A stretch of DNA of 64,000 nucleotides from JAIQFV01 sp041494885 (GTDB lineage Bacteria; Acidobacteriota; Terriglobia; JAIQFV01), in NCBI GenBank assembly GCA_041494885.1, contig JBGQBO010000003.1, forward strand, positions 124,001 through 188,000. Direction: 5' to 3'. The notes under the pieces are model-generated. The model did not search any database and was not told where the DNA came from. It was given only the letters and a program-made list of their open reading frames with translations. The translations under genes and the position numbers were made by a program. The first letter of the stretch is position 1. The number at the start of each line of letters is the position of its first letter. Below, piece after piece: positions 1 through 8,419 of the stretch.

Positions 1-1148
1 GTGAGACCTGGCACGACATCGTGAAGCGCACGGAGGATGCCGGGGCCGACGGGCTGGAACTCAACTTCGGGTGTCCGCATGGCATGAGCGAACGCGGCAT
101 GGGGAGTGCCGTCGGGCAGGTGCCCGAATACTGCGAGATGATCACTGGCTGGGTCAAGGAAGTGGCCAGGACCCCGGTGCTTATCAAGCTCACACCCAAT
201 GTCACCAACATCGCGCTCATCGGGCGCGCAGCCAAAAAGGGAGGCGCGGATGGCCTCTCCGCCATAAACACCATCAACTCCATCACCTCGGTCGATTTGA
301 ATGATCTGACCCCGCGCCCCAAAGTGTCGGGCAAGAGCGCGCACGGCGGCTACTGCGGCCCCGCGGTCAAACCGATTGCGCTCAACATGATTCACACCTT
401 ATGCGCCGATCCTGAAATTCAGATCCCCGTCAGCGGGATTGGCGGCATTGCGACCTGGCAGGACGCCGCCGAGTTCATCTTGCTCGGTTGTACCTCGGTG
501 CAGGTGTGCACCGCAGTGATGCATTATGGTTTTCGAATCGTCGAGGACATGATTGACGGACTCTCCAACTGGATGGATGAAAAAGGATTCAAAACCATCG
601 ATGATCTTCGGGGAGGTTCAATTGCGAAGATGGACGATTGGGGCAATCTGGATCTCAACTACAAAATCATTGCGGCCATCGATCCGGAGAAGTGCATCGG
701 CTGCGACCTCTGCCACATTGCCTGTTGGGATGCTGCGCACCAGTGTATCCACATTGAGGGTGAGGGCCGGGAGGCACCCACGCGGGATGAGAAGGAGTCC
801 GCCATGAATTTTCTGGCACCGCCGGCACACCATCCGTTGAGCGTGCATGAGCCCATCCTTCACACGCGCGGAATCACCAGCCGGTATGTCGGGCTGAGCG
901 GGAATGGCAGGCAAGGTCAGGCCCCGCCTCCCGTGACTGCACTACATTCCTCGACCCAAGATGCCCCCCCCGCAGTGCGCTCGAATCGTATTCCCCGCGT
1001 GGATGAGGAGGAATGTGTTGGATGCAACCTGTGCTGGCTGGTGTGTCCTGTGGAGGGTTGTATTACGATGAAGGAGGTGCGGACAGGACAGCCATTCGAA
1101 TCCTGGAACGAACGAGTAAAAAGGCTGGCCAAATCCAGTCCGGCCTAG
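1..1148 (+). CDS. preA: NAD-dependent dihydropyrimidine dehydrogenase subunit PreA (5' end outside window)
   Basis: FMN-binding, iron-sulfur half of the PreTA enzyme that reduces uracil or thymine to the 5,6-dihydro compound in the cytosol. The frame is already open at base 3, so the start lies upstream of the window. Visible are the barrel segment GCPHGMSERGMGSAVGQ, then IKLTPNVTNI, the flavin-phosphate loop SGIGGI, and a C-terminal ferredoxin domain with two [4Fe-4S] motifs, CIGCDLCHIAC (from about 693) and CVGCNLCWLVCP (from about 1014). The two motifs are about 107 residues apart. In the PreA proteins I know the gap is nearer 40, so there is a Pro/His/Ser-rich insert at about 780-985. The partner preT is not in the window. 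The family call is firm; the exact substrate is inferred. Confidence 0.88.
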   Translation, partial: ETWHDIVKRTEDAGADGLELNFGCPHGMSERGMGSAVGQVPEYCEMITGWVKEVARTPVLIKLTPNVTNIALIGRAAKKGGADGLSAINTINSITSVDLNDLTPRPKVSGKSAHGGYCGPAVKPIALNMIHTLCADPEIQIPVSGIGGIATWQDAAEFILLGCTSVQVCTAVMHYGFRIVEDMIDGLSNWMDEKGFKTIDDLRGGSIAKMDDWGNLDLNYKIIAAIDPEKCIGCDLCHIACWDAAHQCIHIEGEGREAPTRDEKESAMNFLAPPAHHPLSVHEPILHTRGITSRYVGLSGNGRQGQAPPPVTALHSSTQDAPPAVRSNRIPRVDEEECVGCNLCWLVCPVEGCITMKEVRTGQPFESWNERVKRLAKSSPA

Positions 1149-1328
1149 ACCCTGGTCAGATGAACTTTGGAACGAGTTCTGACGAAGAATGGCCCCTGAG
1201 CCGCATCGGGTCGCCTCAATGCGCTCATCCCTGAACGACGGGGGGGAATCTCCTCCATCAATGACCTGGCCCTTGTCCTGGGGCGAATTTCCGTTGAGGA
1301 GTTCAATCCACTTTTACGGAGCAGACCC

Positions 1329-1859
1329 TTGCCCGACTCCATCCAAATCATTCGTGCCACACGAGAAGATGGCCCCACCCTGCTCGCGTTGATTGACGCA
1401 CTGGCCGATTTTGAGAAGCTTCAGAAACCCACCGGAGAGGCCCGCTCACGGCTCATCGAACACGGCTTCGGGGGCCAGCCGAAATTTGAGACTTGGCTGG
1501 CCAGGGTGGACGGTAAAGCGGTCGCCTACGCGCTTGCCTTTGAAACCTACTCCTCGTTTCTGGCGTTGCCCACGCTGTATTTGGAGGACCTTTTTGTCCT
1601 GCCAGAGTACCGCCAGAGGCGAATCGGCTTGGCTCTTTTCACGCACCTCGTCGCGGAGGCGCAACGCCGCGGTTGCGGTCGCATGGAATGGGCGGTCCTC
1701 GACTGGAACGTAAACGCCATCCGGTTTTATGAACGGTTGGGCGCCCGATGGCTAGGAGATTGGAAGGTGTATCGCCTGACACGAGATGACTTCCCCGGCA
1801 TTGTCAATGGTTCGCAACACGGGGTGACGGACGGTCGGGACCCCGTTAAGAACGCTTGA
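1329..1859 (+). CDS. GNAT family N-acetyltransferase
   Basis: Probable acetyl-CoA-dependent N-acetyltransferase of 176 residues, a full-length single GNAT domain. The acetyl-CoA pyrophosphate loop is visible as LPEYRQRRIGLALF (about residues 91-104), followed by the motif B region NVNAIRFYERLGA. The pattern TLYLEDLFVLPEYR resembles spermidine/diamine acetyltransferase-like GNATs (SAT family), but the substrate cannot be read from sequence. The start is a TTG codon preceded by GGAG at 7 bases. The same frame is open back to about 1200 but has no better start codon. Its 3' end overlaps the convergent phosphatase gene by 14 bases, so the two genes share their ends tail to tail. Confidence 0.8.
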   Translation: MPDSIQIIRATREDGPTLLALIDALADFEKLQKPTGEARSRLIEHGFGGQPKFETWLARVDGKAVAYALAFETYSSFLALPTLYLEDLFVLPEYRQRRIGLALFTHLVAEAQRRGCGRMEWAVLDWNVNAIRFYERLGARWLGDWKVYRLTRDDFPGIVNGSQHGVTDGRDPVKNA

Positions 1860-3141
1860 TGTTCATCAGCGTCATATCGTCATGGGGTTTGGCATGCCCG
1901 CAAAAGGCCAGGACATCTGCAATCAGGGTGTGAATGAGTTGATCTTCAGAAAGGTCACGCCGCGTCTTTAAGAATTCTGTTAATCGATCCTCGCCGTATT
2001 CAACTTCTTCCGGGTTAAAGGCTTCAGTAATGCCATCGGTAAAAAGGAGCAGGCGATCTCCAGACCCCAGTTGCGTCTGACTGTCAGGAAAGGACAACTG
2101 GCGGGTGATCCCCAAGGGAATGGAGGTGGAGGGAAGGCGTTCCAGGGATTGGTTCTGCCGAATCACGAACGGCGGGTTATGGCCCGCGTTGACGTAGTGA
2201 ATCTCGCCGGTCGCCGTCGTAAGCTCACCATAGAAAAAAGTCACCAGGCTGTTGGAGGGAATATTGGTGCACAGATAGTCATTGAGCTTTGAGATCAGTT
2301 CTGATCCACGAAATCCGGCCGTGATCAGCGTGCGAAGACTTCCCTGAAGGAGCGCCATGAGCAACGCGGCCGGCATTCCCTTGCCCGCCACATCACCAAT
2401 GACAAAGCCCACGGTGGTTTTGTCCAATTCAATAATATCGAAATAGTCCCCCCCGACTGTGTTTGCAGGCCGCATGTGACAATAGATGGTGATGCCTTCC
2501 TGTTCGAACGGCTTCGTCGGAACAAGGCCCAGTTGGATCTGCCGGGCGATTTCCAGGTCCCCCTTGAGATCCAACTTATCTCGCAGCTCCATGCAGAGAA
2601 GAACGATCAGAAAAACAAGCGAGATCAGCCACCATGTCCCCCCCGAAATTCCAATCCCAATGACTACCGCCCTTCCCTTCTGACCTTGAACCTGGACGCT
2701 GAGGAATTCGAAGAGACCCATCAGGAATGCAAGGATGGCGATCGCGAAGGCAATCCGCCGTGGGGGACTGAGCCGGTAAGCCAGCGCCTGGAAGACTCTC
2801 CAAAAGGCCGTGGGGTATCGTTTGTACCGGGGAAGAGGTCGCAGGGAATCAAAGTCTATCTCCCGGGTAAAATATTGAAACGTCTCGCGCGTGTCGTGTT
2901 GAACCATCTTGCGGAGGTCTTGGCCGGTGACATCCTTGGTGAAGAGGTCCCGCAGATTCCAGTAAACCGTATCCACACGGCGATGCCCGGTCGGGCCCTT
3001 TCGCTCTTCCTTCGAAGGTCTCACCGTCTCCTTGAATTGCCCGGCAAGATCCGCAAGGCGTTGGCGCATGTCCGCAAATTCATCTTTGAAGTTCATTTTC
3101 TTAACCAGACCCAAGGAGAATCCTGCTCTTGAAGTCTTCAC
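1846..3141 (-). CDS. Membrane-anchored PP2C-like SpoIIE/RsbU-type serine phosphatase
   Basis: Predicted signalling phosphatase of 431 residues. RsbU relatives dephosphorylate anti-anti-sigma factors to activate stress sigma factors. The N-terminal 110 residues are charged. Two hydrophobic segments follow (IAFAIAILAFLMGLFEFL and WWLISLVFLIVLLCMEL), then the linker DLEIARQIQLGLVP that typically precedes the catalytic domain. The phosphatase domain has GGDYFDII, IGDVAGKGMPAALLMA, NAGHNPP and LLLFTDGITEA, which carry the metal-binding aspartates. No Shine-Dalgarno sequence supports either the GTG start used here or an internal ATG at 3096, so the N-terminus is uncertain. No anti-sigma or STAS partner lies nearby. 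It is divergent from the VWA gene at 3367. Confidence 0.85.
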   Translation of the reverse strand: MKTSRAGFSLGLVKKMNFKDEFADMRQRLADLAGQFKETVRPSKEERKGPTGHRRVDTVYWNLRDLFTKDVTGQDLRKMVQHDTRETFQYFTREIDFDSLRPLPRYKRYPTAFWRVFQALAYRLSPPRRIAFAIAILAFLMGLFEFLSVQVQGQKGRAVVIGIGISGGTWWLISLVFLIVLLCMELRDKLDLKGDLEIARQIQLGLVPTKPFEQEGITIYCHMRPANTVGGDYFDIIELDKTTVGFVIGDVAGKGMPAALLMALLQGSLRTLITAGFRGSELISKLNDYLCTNIPSNSLVTFFYGELTTATGEIHYVNAGHNPPFVIRQNQSLERLPSTSIPLGITRQLSFPDSQTQLGSGDRLLLFTDGITEAFNPEEVEYGEDRLTEFLKTRRDLSEDQLIHTLIADVLAFCGHAKPHDDMTLMNIKRS

Positions 3142-3167
3142 CTAATTGTGATTTTATTAGGAGAGAG

Positions 3168-3204
3168 AGTCAATCAAATTGGAGGAGGGGCGGACTGATT
3201 GACT
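3168..3204. promoter_or_regulatory. Inverted repeat between divergent genes, possible operator
   Basis: AGTCAATCA (3168-3176) and TGATTGACT (3196-3204) form a perfect 9-base inverted repeat separated by 19 bases. It lies between the divergently transcribed phosphatase and VWA genes. A stem-loop or a regulator half-site pair is possible; no regulator can be assigned. Confidence 0.3.
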
Positions 3205-3353
3205 GATGAAGAATCTCTTCAACCCCGGCGCTGTGAATTCACCGCTCCTGTTTAAACTATCCTCCTGACTTCCTGTATAAAGAGATGTAGAGCGATTGTT
3301 TCCCTGAGGTGAAGTGTCTTTTTGTTTGCCCACCCCTTCCGACGACCCTCGTC

Positions 3354-3360
3354 AAGGAGG
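3354..3360 (+). promoter_or_regulatory. Ribosome binding site deciding a GTG start
   Basis: AAGGAGG lies 6 bases before the GTG at 3367. The longer frame to an ATG at 3322 would put basic residues before the signal peptide and has no comparable site. The GTG is therefore taken as the start of the VWA gene. Confidence 0.75.
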
Positions 3361-3366
3361 TCAGCT

Positions 3367-5190
3367 GTGAAATTCACTTCTTTTTTTAGACATGTCCTGA
3401 TCGCAAGCGCTTTCTTCGTTCTGCTCCTCTCAGTTCCTTCCATTCGTGGAGGGGGAGCCCAGCAGCCCGCTCCTCCAGGGACCATTCGAATCCGTGTTAC
3501 GCTCATTCCCGTCAATGTTCGAGTGACAGACAAAGATAACAAACCCATTGTGGATTTGAAGAAAGAGGATTTCGTGGTGTTCGAGAATGGTGTCCGGCAG
3601 GATATCCGGCACTTCTCTCTGGAGACCTTCACGGCGACCGTGCCCGGCCCCGCGGACAAACCTCTTCTGAGGAAGGTTCCACGCCTGGAACTCATCCCTC
3701 AGACGGCGCGAACTTTTTTGATTCTGCTCGGTCGAGGTCGGCTGGAACGTCCTTTCAAAGGCGTCGATGCCCTGGTCCAGTTCGTGCGAAAAGACCTACT
3801 GCCCCAGGATCGCGTGGCTGTATTTGCTTACAATCGTGCCACCGATTTCACCATCGATCACGAGCAGATTGCGCAGGTGCTTGAACGGTATAAAAAGATC
3901 CATGAGAAGATCGAATCGCATCTGGAGCTGCGTTTCAGCGGGCTCGCTGCCATTTATGGAAGTAAAGAGATCCCCAAGTCGTTCCAGCCGGATATCGACA
4001 AAATCTTCGAAGCCCCCGGGGCCGTGAGCTCGCGACAGGTGCCTCCCGGACGCATCACCGATTCAGGTCAACTGGCGAAAGATTCAAATCAGGTGAGCGA
4101 CACTTTGCAGCGAGTGGAAGCGAACAATGCCGTTGGAGCACCCGTCCCCTCGGTCTCGCCCTTCGACCAACTTCAAGCGGAGGCGCTCACCGACCTTCCC
4201 TTCGAGGAATACGTGAGCACCAATGCGATGACAATGCAGGATCTCCAGAACATCTATACCTCTATCGAATACCTCCGGTACATCGAAGGGGAAAAGCACC
4301 TGCTGTTTTTCTCCGAAAACGGCCTGTTTCTTCCGCGACTGGAGAATGATCGGAGTATCGCGTCCATGGCCAACGATGCTCGTGTGTCGATCGATACGTT
4401 TCAAACCGGCGGAGTCTATCTCAATCCCAATCTGGCCGCGAACACTGGGGCTTTGCCGCAACGCTTCCCGGGCTCGGGGAGTTCGAATCCATCCCGGATG
4501 ACCCTGGGGAGTACCAGCCGTACATTTGCACTGTCCTCGCTGCGCAACATCTCCCAGATGACGGGAGGCTTGGCATTTATCCATGAGGATATTTCCGGCG
4601 CCCTGGCGCGGGTGAACGAGGTGACCCGCGCCGAGTATCTGTTGGGATACTATCCAAGAAACAACAGCTGGAGCGGACAATACCGGCGCATCACGGTGAA
4701 GGTCAATCGTCCGGATGTGAGAATCTCGTTCCGCCACGGCTATTACGCTCATGAAACGCTTGAGCCGTTTGACCGCGAGGCCTTTCTTTCATACAGCCGG
4801 ATCACGGCGGCCGCAGGTTACGCCCAGGATGTCAAGGATCTTGCGTTCAAGGTCCAGGTGACCGAAGACAAGTCCTCACCGGACAACCCCCAGGTTCTAG
4901 TCGATCTCAAGATTGAAGCTTCTCAGGTCCCCTTCGAGACCGTGAATGGCCTCCACAAGGGAAAGCTTTATGTCACCATTTTTTCCGGGGACTCGAAAGG
5001 GAGAACTTTGGGAGATGAATGGAAAACCATGGAAATGAATCTGCGTGAGGAAACGTATCAGAGGGTATTGAAGGAAGGCATTCCTTTTTCGCTGCGCCTC
5101 CCGTTGCTGGTACCCAATCAGAATCTCCGGGTGGTCGTGTACAGCTTCGGCAACGACAAGGTGGGAAGTTCATTTGCGAAGGTTCGATAG
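3367..5190 (+). CDS. Exported VWFA-related Acidobacterial domain protein
   Basis: Secreted protein of 607 residues of the family called VWFA-related Acidobacterial domain (TIGR03436), whose role is unknown. A signal peptide (HVLIASAFFVLLLSVPSI) opens the protein. A region follows with VRVTDKDNKPIVDLKKEDF, the usual beta-sandwich entry of this family, then a VWA-like fold with degenerate metal-site residues (FLILLGRGRLERPF in place of a clean DxSxS). A long central insert includes Ser/Asn/Pro-rich sequence. The C-terminal region has YLLGYYPRNNSWSGQYRRI, typical of the family, and a beta-rich tail. The strong ribosome site at 3354 sets the start. This gene is one of the main pointers to an acidobacterial host. 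Confidence 0.85.
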   Translation: MKFTSFFRHVLIASAFFVLLLSVPSIRGGGAQQPAPPGTIRIRVTLIPVNVRVTDKDNKPIVDLKKEDFVVFENGVRQDIRHFSLETFTATVPGPADKPLLRKVPRLELIPQTARTFLILLGRGRLERPFKGVDALVQFVRKDLLPQDRVAVFAYNRATDFTIDHEQIAQVLERYKKIHEKIESHLELRFSGLAAIYGSKEIPKSFQPDIDKIFEAPGAVSSRQVPPGRITDSGQLAKDSNQVSDTLQRVEANNAVGAPVPSVSPFDQLQAEALTDLPFEEYVSTNAMTMQDLQNIYTSIEYLRYIEGEKHLLFFSENGLFLPRLENDRSIASMANDARVSIDTFQTGGVYLNPNLAANTGALPQRFPGSGSSNPSRMTLGSTSRTFALSSLRNISQMTGGLAFIHEDISGALARVNEVTRAEYLLGYYPRNNSWSGQYRRITVKVNRPDVRISFRHGYYAHETLEPFDREAFLSYSRITAAAGYAQDVKDLAFKVQVTEDKSSPDNPQVLVDLKIEASQVPFETVNGLHKGKLYVTIFSGDSKGRTLGDEWKTMEMNLREETYQRVLKEGIPFSLRLPLLVPNQNLRVVVYSFGNDKVGSSFAKVR

Positions 5191-5202
5191 TCGAGATGGG
5201 AT

Positions 5203-6321
5203 TTACCGCCTCACGGTCCGGGGTCCCTTGGGCTTGTGCTTGGATGGGGCTTTCCGAATCTTTCCGGACTGTGGTGAACGGGCGTGAGCAGCCTTTAAAA
5301 CATCGACATCTTCCTTGAGCTTGGGCAGCCCGCGCCAGAGCGCGTTGATCACCTTGTACTCGGCCAGGGGGATGGCAGGAATTCCCCACACGACCTGTCC
5401 CTCGCGAATGATCTTCCCCGGAAGAATGCCGCCTTTGCTCCCTACCACCGCACCTCGTTTGACCCGGGCATGATCTCCCATGCCCACCTGACCGCCAATG
5501 ACACATTGATCTTCGATGACGGTTCCGCCTGAAATACCGGTTTGTGCCGCGATGACCACATCTTCACCGATCTCCACGTTGTGGGCAATCTGAACGAGGT
5601 TATCGATCTTCGTGCCTCGGCCGATGCGAGTCGATCCTAAGGAGCCGCGATCAATCGTCGTATTGGCGCCAATTTCCACGTCATCTCCGATGATGACGGT
5701 CCCCACCTGTGGAAACTTGTAATAGCGCCCTTCGTGAGGCACAAACCCGAACCCATCGCTTCCGATGACGGCTCCTGCGTGCACGATGCACCGTGTTCCG
5801 AGGCTGATGTCGTGGTAGAGGGTGACATGGGGGTAGATCTGGCACCCCTCTCCCAGGGTTACTCCGGCTCCAACAAAAGTCCCCGCTCCGATCTCGCAGC
5901 GATTACCAATGATGACCCCCTCTTCGAGAACAGCGTAGGCTCCTATCGCCACCCCTGCACCCAGATGGACCGTGGGCGCGATGTGGGCGGTGGCATCTAA
6001 GCCCTGACAGATCGCCCGGCGGGGGTGAAATAAAGCGGTGGCCTGAGCAAATGCCAGGCGCGGATTGGGAACCTGGATGAACGCCCTAATCGTCCGCTCC
6101 GACGGGGGATATGAGGAAACCTTGACTGCCAGAGATTCAGCCAAAATAACAGCTTGGGCCTTCCCGCCTAAAGCGCGGGTAAGATTCCTCTCCGAATCGA
6201 CCCACACGACTGTGCCTGGCTGGGCATTCTCCAGCGACGAGACGCCTGTGATTGTTTGCAAAGCGCGACCCAGAATCTTTCCACCGATGTATTCAGCGAG
6301 TTTTCTAGCCGTTATTTTCAC
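5203..6321 (-). CDS. lpxD: UDP-3-O-acylglucosamine N-acyltransferase LpxD
   Basis: Third step of lipid A synthesis: transfer of a 3-hydroxyacyl chain from acyl carrier protein to the 2-amino group of UDP-3-O-acylglucosamine. The protein has about 372 residues. An N-terminal substrate domain (KITARKLAEYIGG) is followed by a long left-handed beta-helix of hexapeptide repeats, with the family segment VIGSDGFGFVPHEGRYYKFPQVG and the catalytic His region IDNLVQIAHNVEIGED. A C-terminal helix and a very basic tail (KHKPKGPRTVRR) extend past the usual end. The start is a GTG preceded by GAGG. A longer frame to 6447 lacks a ribosome site and adds low-complexity residues. Its presence implies an LPS outer membrane. 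Confidence 0.92.
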   Translation of the reverse strand: MKITARKLAEYIGGKILGRALQTITGVSSLENAQPGTVVWVDSERNLTRALGGKAQAVILAESLAVKVSSYPPSERTIRAFIQVPNPRLAFAQATALFHPRRAICQGLDATAHIAPTVHLGAGVAIGAYAVLEEGVIIGNRCEIGAGTFVGAGVTLGEGCQIYPHVTLYHDISLGTRCIVHAGAVIGSDGFGFVPHEGRYYKFPQVGTVIIGDDVEIGANTTIDRGSLGSTRIGRGTKIDNLVQIAHNVEIGEDVVIAAQTGISGGTVIEDQCVIGGQVGMGDHARVKRGAVVGSKGGILPGKIIREGQVVWGIPAIPLAEYKVINALWRGLPKLKEDVDVLKAAHARSPQSGKIRKAPSKHKPKGPRTVRR

Positions 6322-6529
6322 CTGAACCTCACAGTATCGTTCGGGATTCGACTCGAACGGGTGGGAGCCATGATAGCGCAAGTTCGACGGAAGAGAAGAG
6401 GGGTGAAAGTGAGACGTGTTGTTCCGCCCGAAGGAATCGCAAAGCAAAGCGGAATGCCCCCGAAAGGCGTGCGCCAGTCATGTCCGCGGGAATTGAGCAC
6501 GCCCTGGTCACCGGATCGGTCCCGATTTG

Positions 6530-7102
6530 TTATTTCTTTTTTGGAACGCCCGGTTCAAAGCACCGCCGGCATCTCGCCTCGTACATGCCCTTGGCGCCCA
6601 CGACGACGCGCTCATCACTCTCGATCAATCGTTGCGTATGCATGGCGGGGTTTCCACATCGCATGCAAATGGCGAGGGTTTTGGTGACTTCTTCAGCGAT
6701 GGCCATGAGGATCGGCATCGGCTCGAACGGTTTGCCCAGGTAGTCGGTGTCCAGCCCCGCCACGATGACCCGCTTGCTCATGTTCGCCAGCGTATCAGCG
6801 ACCTGGGGCAACGCCTCGCCGAGGAACTGTCCCTCATCGATGCCCACGACCTCCGTTCTCGCGTCGGTTCTTTGAAGTATCTCTTTGGCATCAGTCACGA
6901 GCTCCGCCCGGATTCTCACATCACTGTGGGAGTAAATGTGTTCCTCGCTGTACCGGGCGTCAATTTTCGGCTTGAAAATCTGGACACGCTGCTGGGCAAT
7001 CTCGGCACGACGGAGCCTCCGGATCAATTCTTCACTCTTGCCCGAAAACATGCACCCGCAAATCACTTCAATCCAACCAATGTTTCCTTTGGTGACATTC
7101 AT
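6530..7102 (-). CDS. tdk: Thymidine kinase (class II)
   Basis: Phosphorylates thymidine (and deoxyuridine) to the 5'-monophosphate in nucleotide salvage. The protein has 190 residues, normal for bacterial class II enzymes. The P-loop is CGCMFSGKSEEL (about residues 15-26), with the Walker B/catalytic segment VVGIDEGQFL, the lasso region, and a C-terminal zinc ribbon with Cys pairs CMRCGNPA and CRRC. The ribosome site GAGAGG precedes the ATG by 8 bases. It is the last gene of a minus-strand group, 12 bases after the DUF84 NTPase, which places it in a nucleotide-salvage or pool-cleaning operon. Confidence 0.95.
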   Translation of the reverse strand: MNVTKGNIGWIEVICGCMFSGKSEELIRRLRRAEIAQQRVQIFKPKIDARYSEEHIYSHSDVRIRAELVTDAKEILQRTDARTEVVGIDEGQFLGEALPQVADTLANMSKRVIVAGLDTDYLGKPFEPMPILMAIAEEVTKTLAICMRCGNPAMHTQRLIESDERVVVGAKGMYEARCRRCFEPGVPKKK

Positions 7103-7114
7103 CTAGGAAGCCTC

Positions 7115-7711
7115 TCATAAATAAGCGCGCGGATTATAAAACGGGGCAAATGCATTCAGCAATGCTATTTTGAAGGCGTCTTTGCGTGAGATCAAATCGC
7201 GAGTCAGAATTCCCCATGTGCCTTCCTGGCTGCGGACATCATGCCGGTTCGAGAACTCATCGATCACCTCCGCCAGCTCGCGGCCTCCATCGATGACTTC
7301 ATGGGCGATGGATTCGGGGATGGCAATCGTCCCACTGGCCCCATAGGCGCCCCGTTCGCCGTCACTCACGTAAGCCCAGTTTTGCAGGAAGCAATGCCGG
7401 CCCTCATTTCCCTGGACGATCAGAAAGCCTCCCTCCATGCCCAGGTAGAAGTCGGCCCGGATACCCTCCATTCCCAGCATGCGGCGCAAGAACTTGGTGC
7501 GATTACGGGCGCCTTCCATCAACTCGTCGTGCGAAAGGGGCATGGCCGAAACACCGCTGGGTGTTTCCCGCTCGAGGAATTCCAGTTCGCCAGGGCTTGT
7601 GATGAGGCGGCGGCCCTTCAGGACCGAGCAGACTTCCTTCGCCGCATCAACTTTCGGTGCCCGCGTGGATCCGATCGCGATCAACATGGGGTGGTCATGC
7701 TCCGAGGTCAA
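7115..7711 (-). CDS. DUF84 family inosine/xanthosine triphosphatase
   Basis: Predicted house-cleaning NTPase that hydrolyses non-canonical purine triphosphates (ITP, XTP), by similarity to the YjjX/DUF84 family. The protein has 198 residues. The N-terminal IAIGSTRAPKVDAAKEV corresponds to the family entry motif for nucleotide binding. FYLGMEGG carries the acidic metal site, and EGTWGILTRDLISRKDAF is the conserved C-terminal signature. The frame used starts at TTG after GGGAGG, but an ATG at 7687 just before LIAIGST would also fit the family. It sits between the deoxyribosyltransferase-like gene and tdk, and a heptamer-repeat element lies directly upstream. Confidence 0.85.
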   Translation of the reverse strand: MTSEHDHPMLIAIGSTRAPKVDAAKEVCSVLKGRRLITSPGELEFLERETPSGVSAMPLSHDELMEGARNRTKFLRRMLGMEGIRADFYLGMEGGFLIVQGNEGRHCFLQNWAYVSDGERGAYGASGTIAIPESIAHEVIDGGRELAEVIDEFSNRHDVRSQEGTWGILTRDLISRKDAFKIALLNAFAPFYNPRAYL

Positions 7712-7730
7712 TTTCCTCCCGGTAGGGAGG

Positions 7731-7805
7731 TCAGAAGTCAGAAATCAGAAGTCAGAACATCTCTTTCCTGTCATCCGACATCTGACTTCTGTCCTCTGAC
7801 TTCAG
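7731..7805. repeat. Inverted heptamer array, TCAGAAG type
   Basis: Left arm 7731-7758 is four tandem 7-base units (TCAGAAG, TCAGAAA, TCAGAAG, TCAGAAC). The right arm, about 7777-7805, contains the complementary series ending CTGACTTCAG. The arms are separated by 18 bases and could fold into a long imperfect hairpin. The element fills the space between two co-directional genes and abuts the stop codon of the upstream one. Confidence 0.8.
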
Positions 7806-7806
7806 T

Positions 7807-8304
7807 TTATGGGCTGAAAAAATCCTTCAAATCAAGGCTTGGCTCCCCGTACTTCTTCTGTAGGAACCTCCGCAATTCGGAAAAATTCGGAAGGATCAGG
7901 TCGGCACATCCCAGAATCCAGCCACTTATGTTTTCCAGGGGTACATGACTGACCAGATAGACCGGGATAGAGCGGTGAAATGCCACCGTCAGTTCTCCCT
8001 GCGTGCCTCCTCCCTTGAACACGTGCTCATCCCAGTTGCAGATGACGTAGCTCGCCCGGCTGGTCAGAACCTCTAGATCATGTGTGATGATTCGACGCAC
8101 CGTAGTCCGAAACCGATCGGGATCACTGGTTTTCCATGCACGAAACGATTCATAGGTCTCTGCGCCTAATAACTGGGGAATCGCTTCAGCGGGATCATAG
8201 ACTTCGTGCCGGAGGGTCTCGGCCAGAAACGGCTTTAAGGCAGCACGCCAGGCACGGCCGCCGTCGGGAGAGTTTTCGATTGAGCCAGACAGGTAAGCAA
8301 GCAT
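7807..8304 (-). CDS. Nucleoside 2-deoxyribosyltransferase-like protein
   Basis: Protein of 165 residues resembling the nucleoside 2-deoxyribosyltransferase superfamily, which moves deoxyribose between bases or hydrolyses nucleosides. Features seen: an N-terminal AYLSGSIE strand-loop like the YLAGP entry of the family, a central Rossmann-like core with VICNWDEHVFKGGGTQGELTVA (the D...GT..E.G.A signature with the nucleophile glutamate), and a short C-terminal helix. The start is the only ATG; no clear ribosome site is visible. The gene runs with the DUF84 NTPase and tdk, which supports a role in base or nucleoside salvage. Whether it is a transferase or a hydrolase is not decidable from sequence. 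Confidence 0.65.
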   Translation of the reverse strand: MLAYLSGSIENSPDGGRAWRAALKPFLAETLRHEVYDPAEAIPQLLGAETYESFRAWKTSDPDRFRTTVRRIITHDLEVLTSRASYVICNWDEHVFKGGGTQGELTVAFHRSIPVYLVSHVPLENISGWILGCADLILPNFSELRRFLQKKYGEPSLDLKDFFSP

Positions 8305-8419
8305 TGGGGCGTGTTAGACGGTTGCGAGAAGGTTGCACAAAAAAGCAATTGATTCTCGCCCGCCCTTAGAATACTGAACTGCTTTGATTCTGTAAACTGG
8401 AAGTTCGCCGGCCATGGGT

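Noticed and set aside
1200..1328. Open frame continuing upstream of the acetyltransferase TTG start
   Set aside because: Codons look plausible (for example VLGRISVEEFNP) but there is no ATG, GTG or TTG with a ribosome site before 1329, and GNAT domain length fits the TTG.
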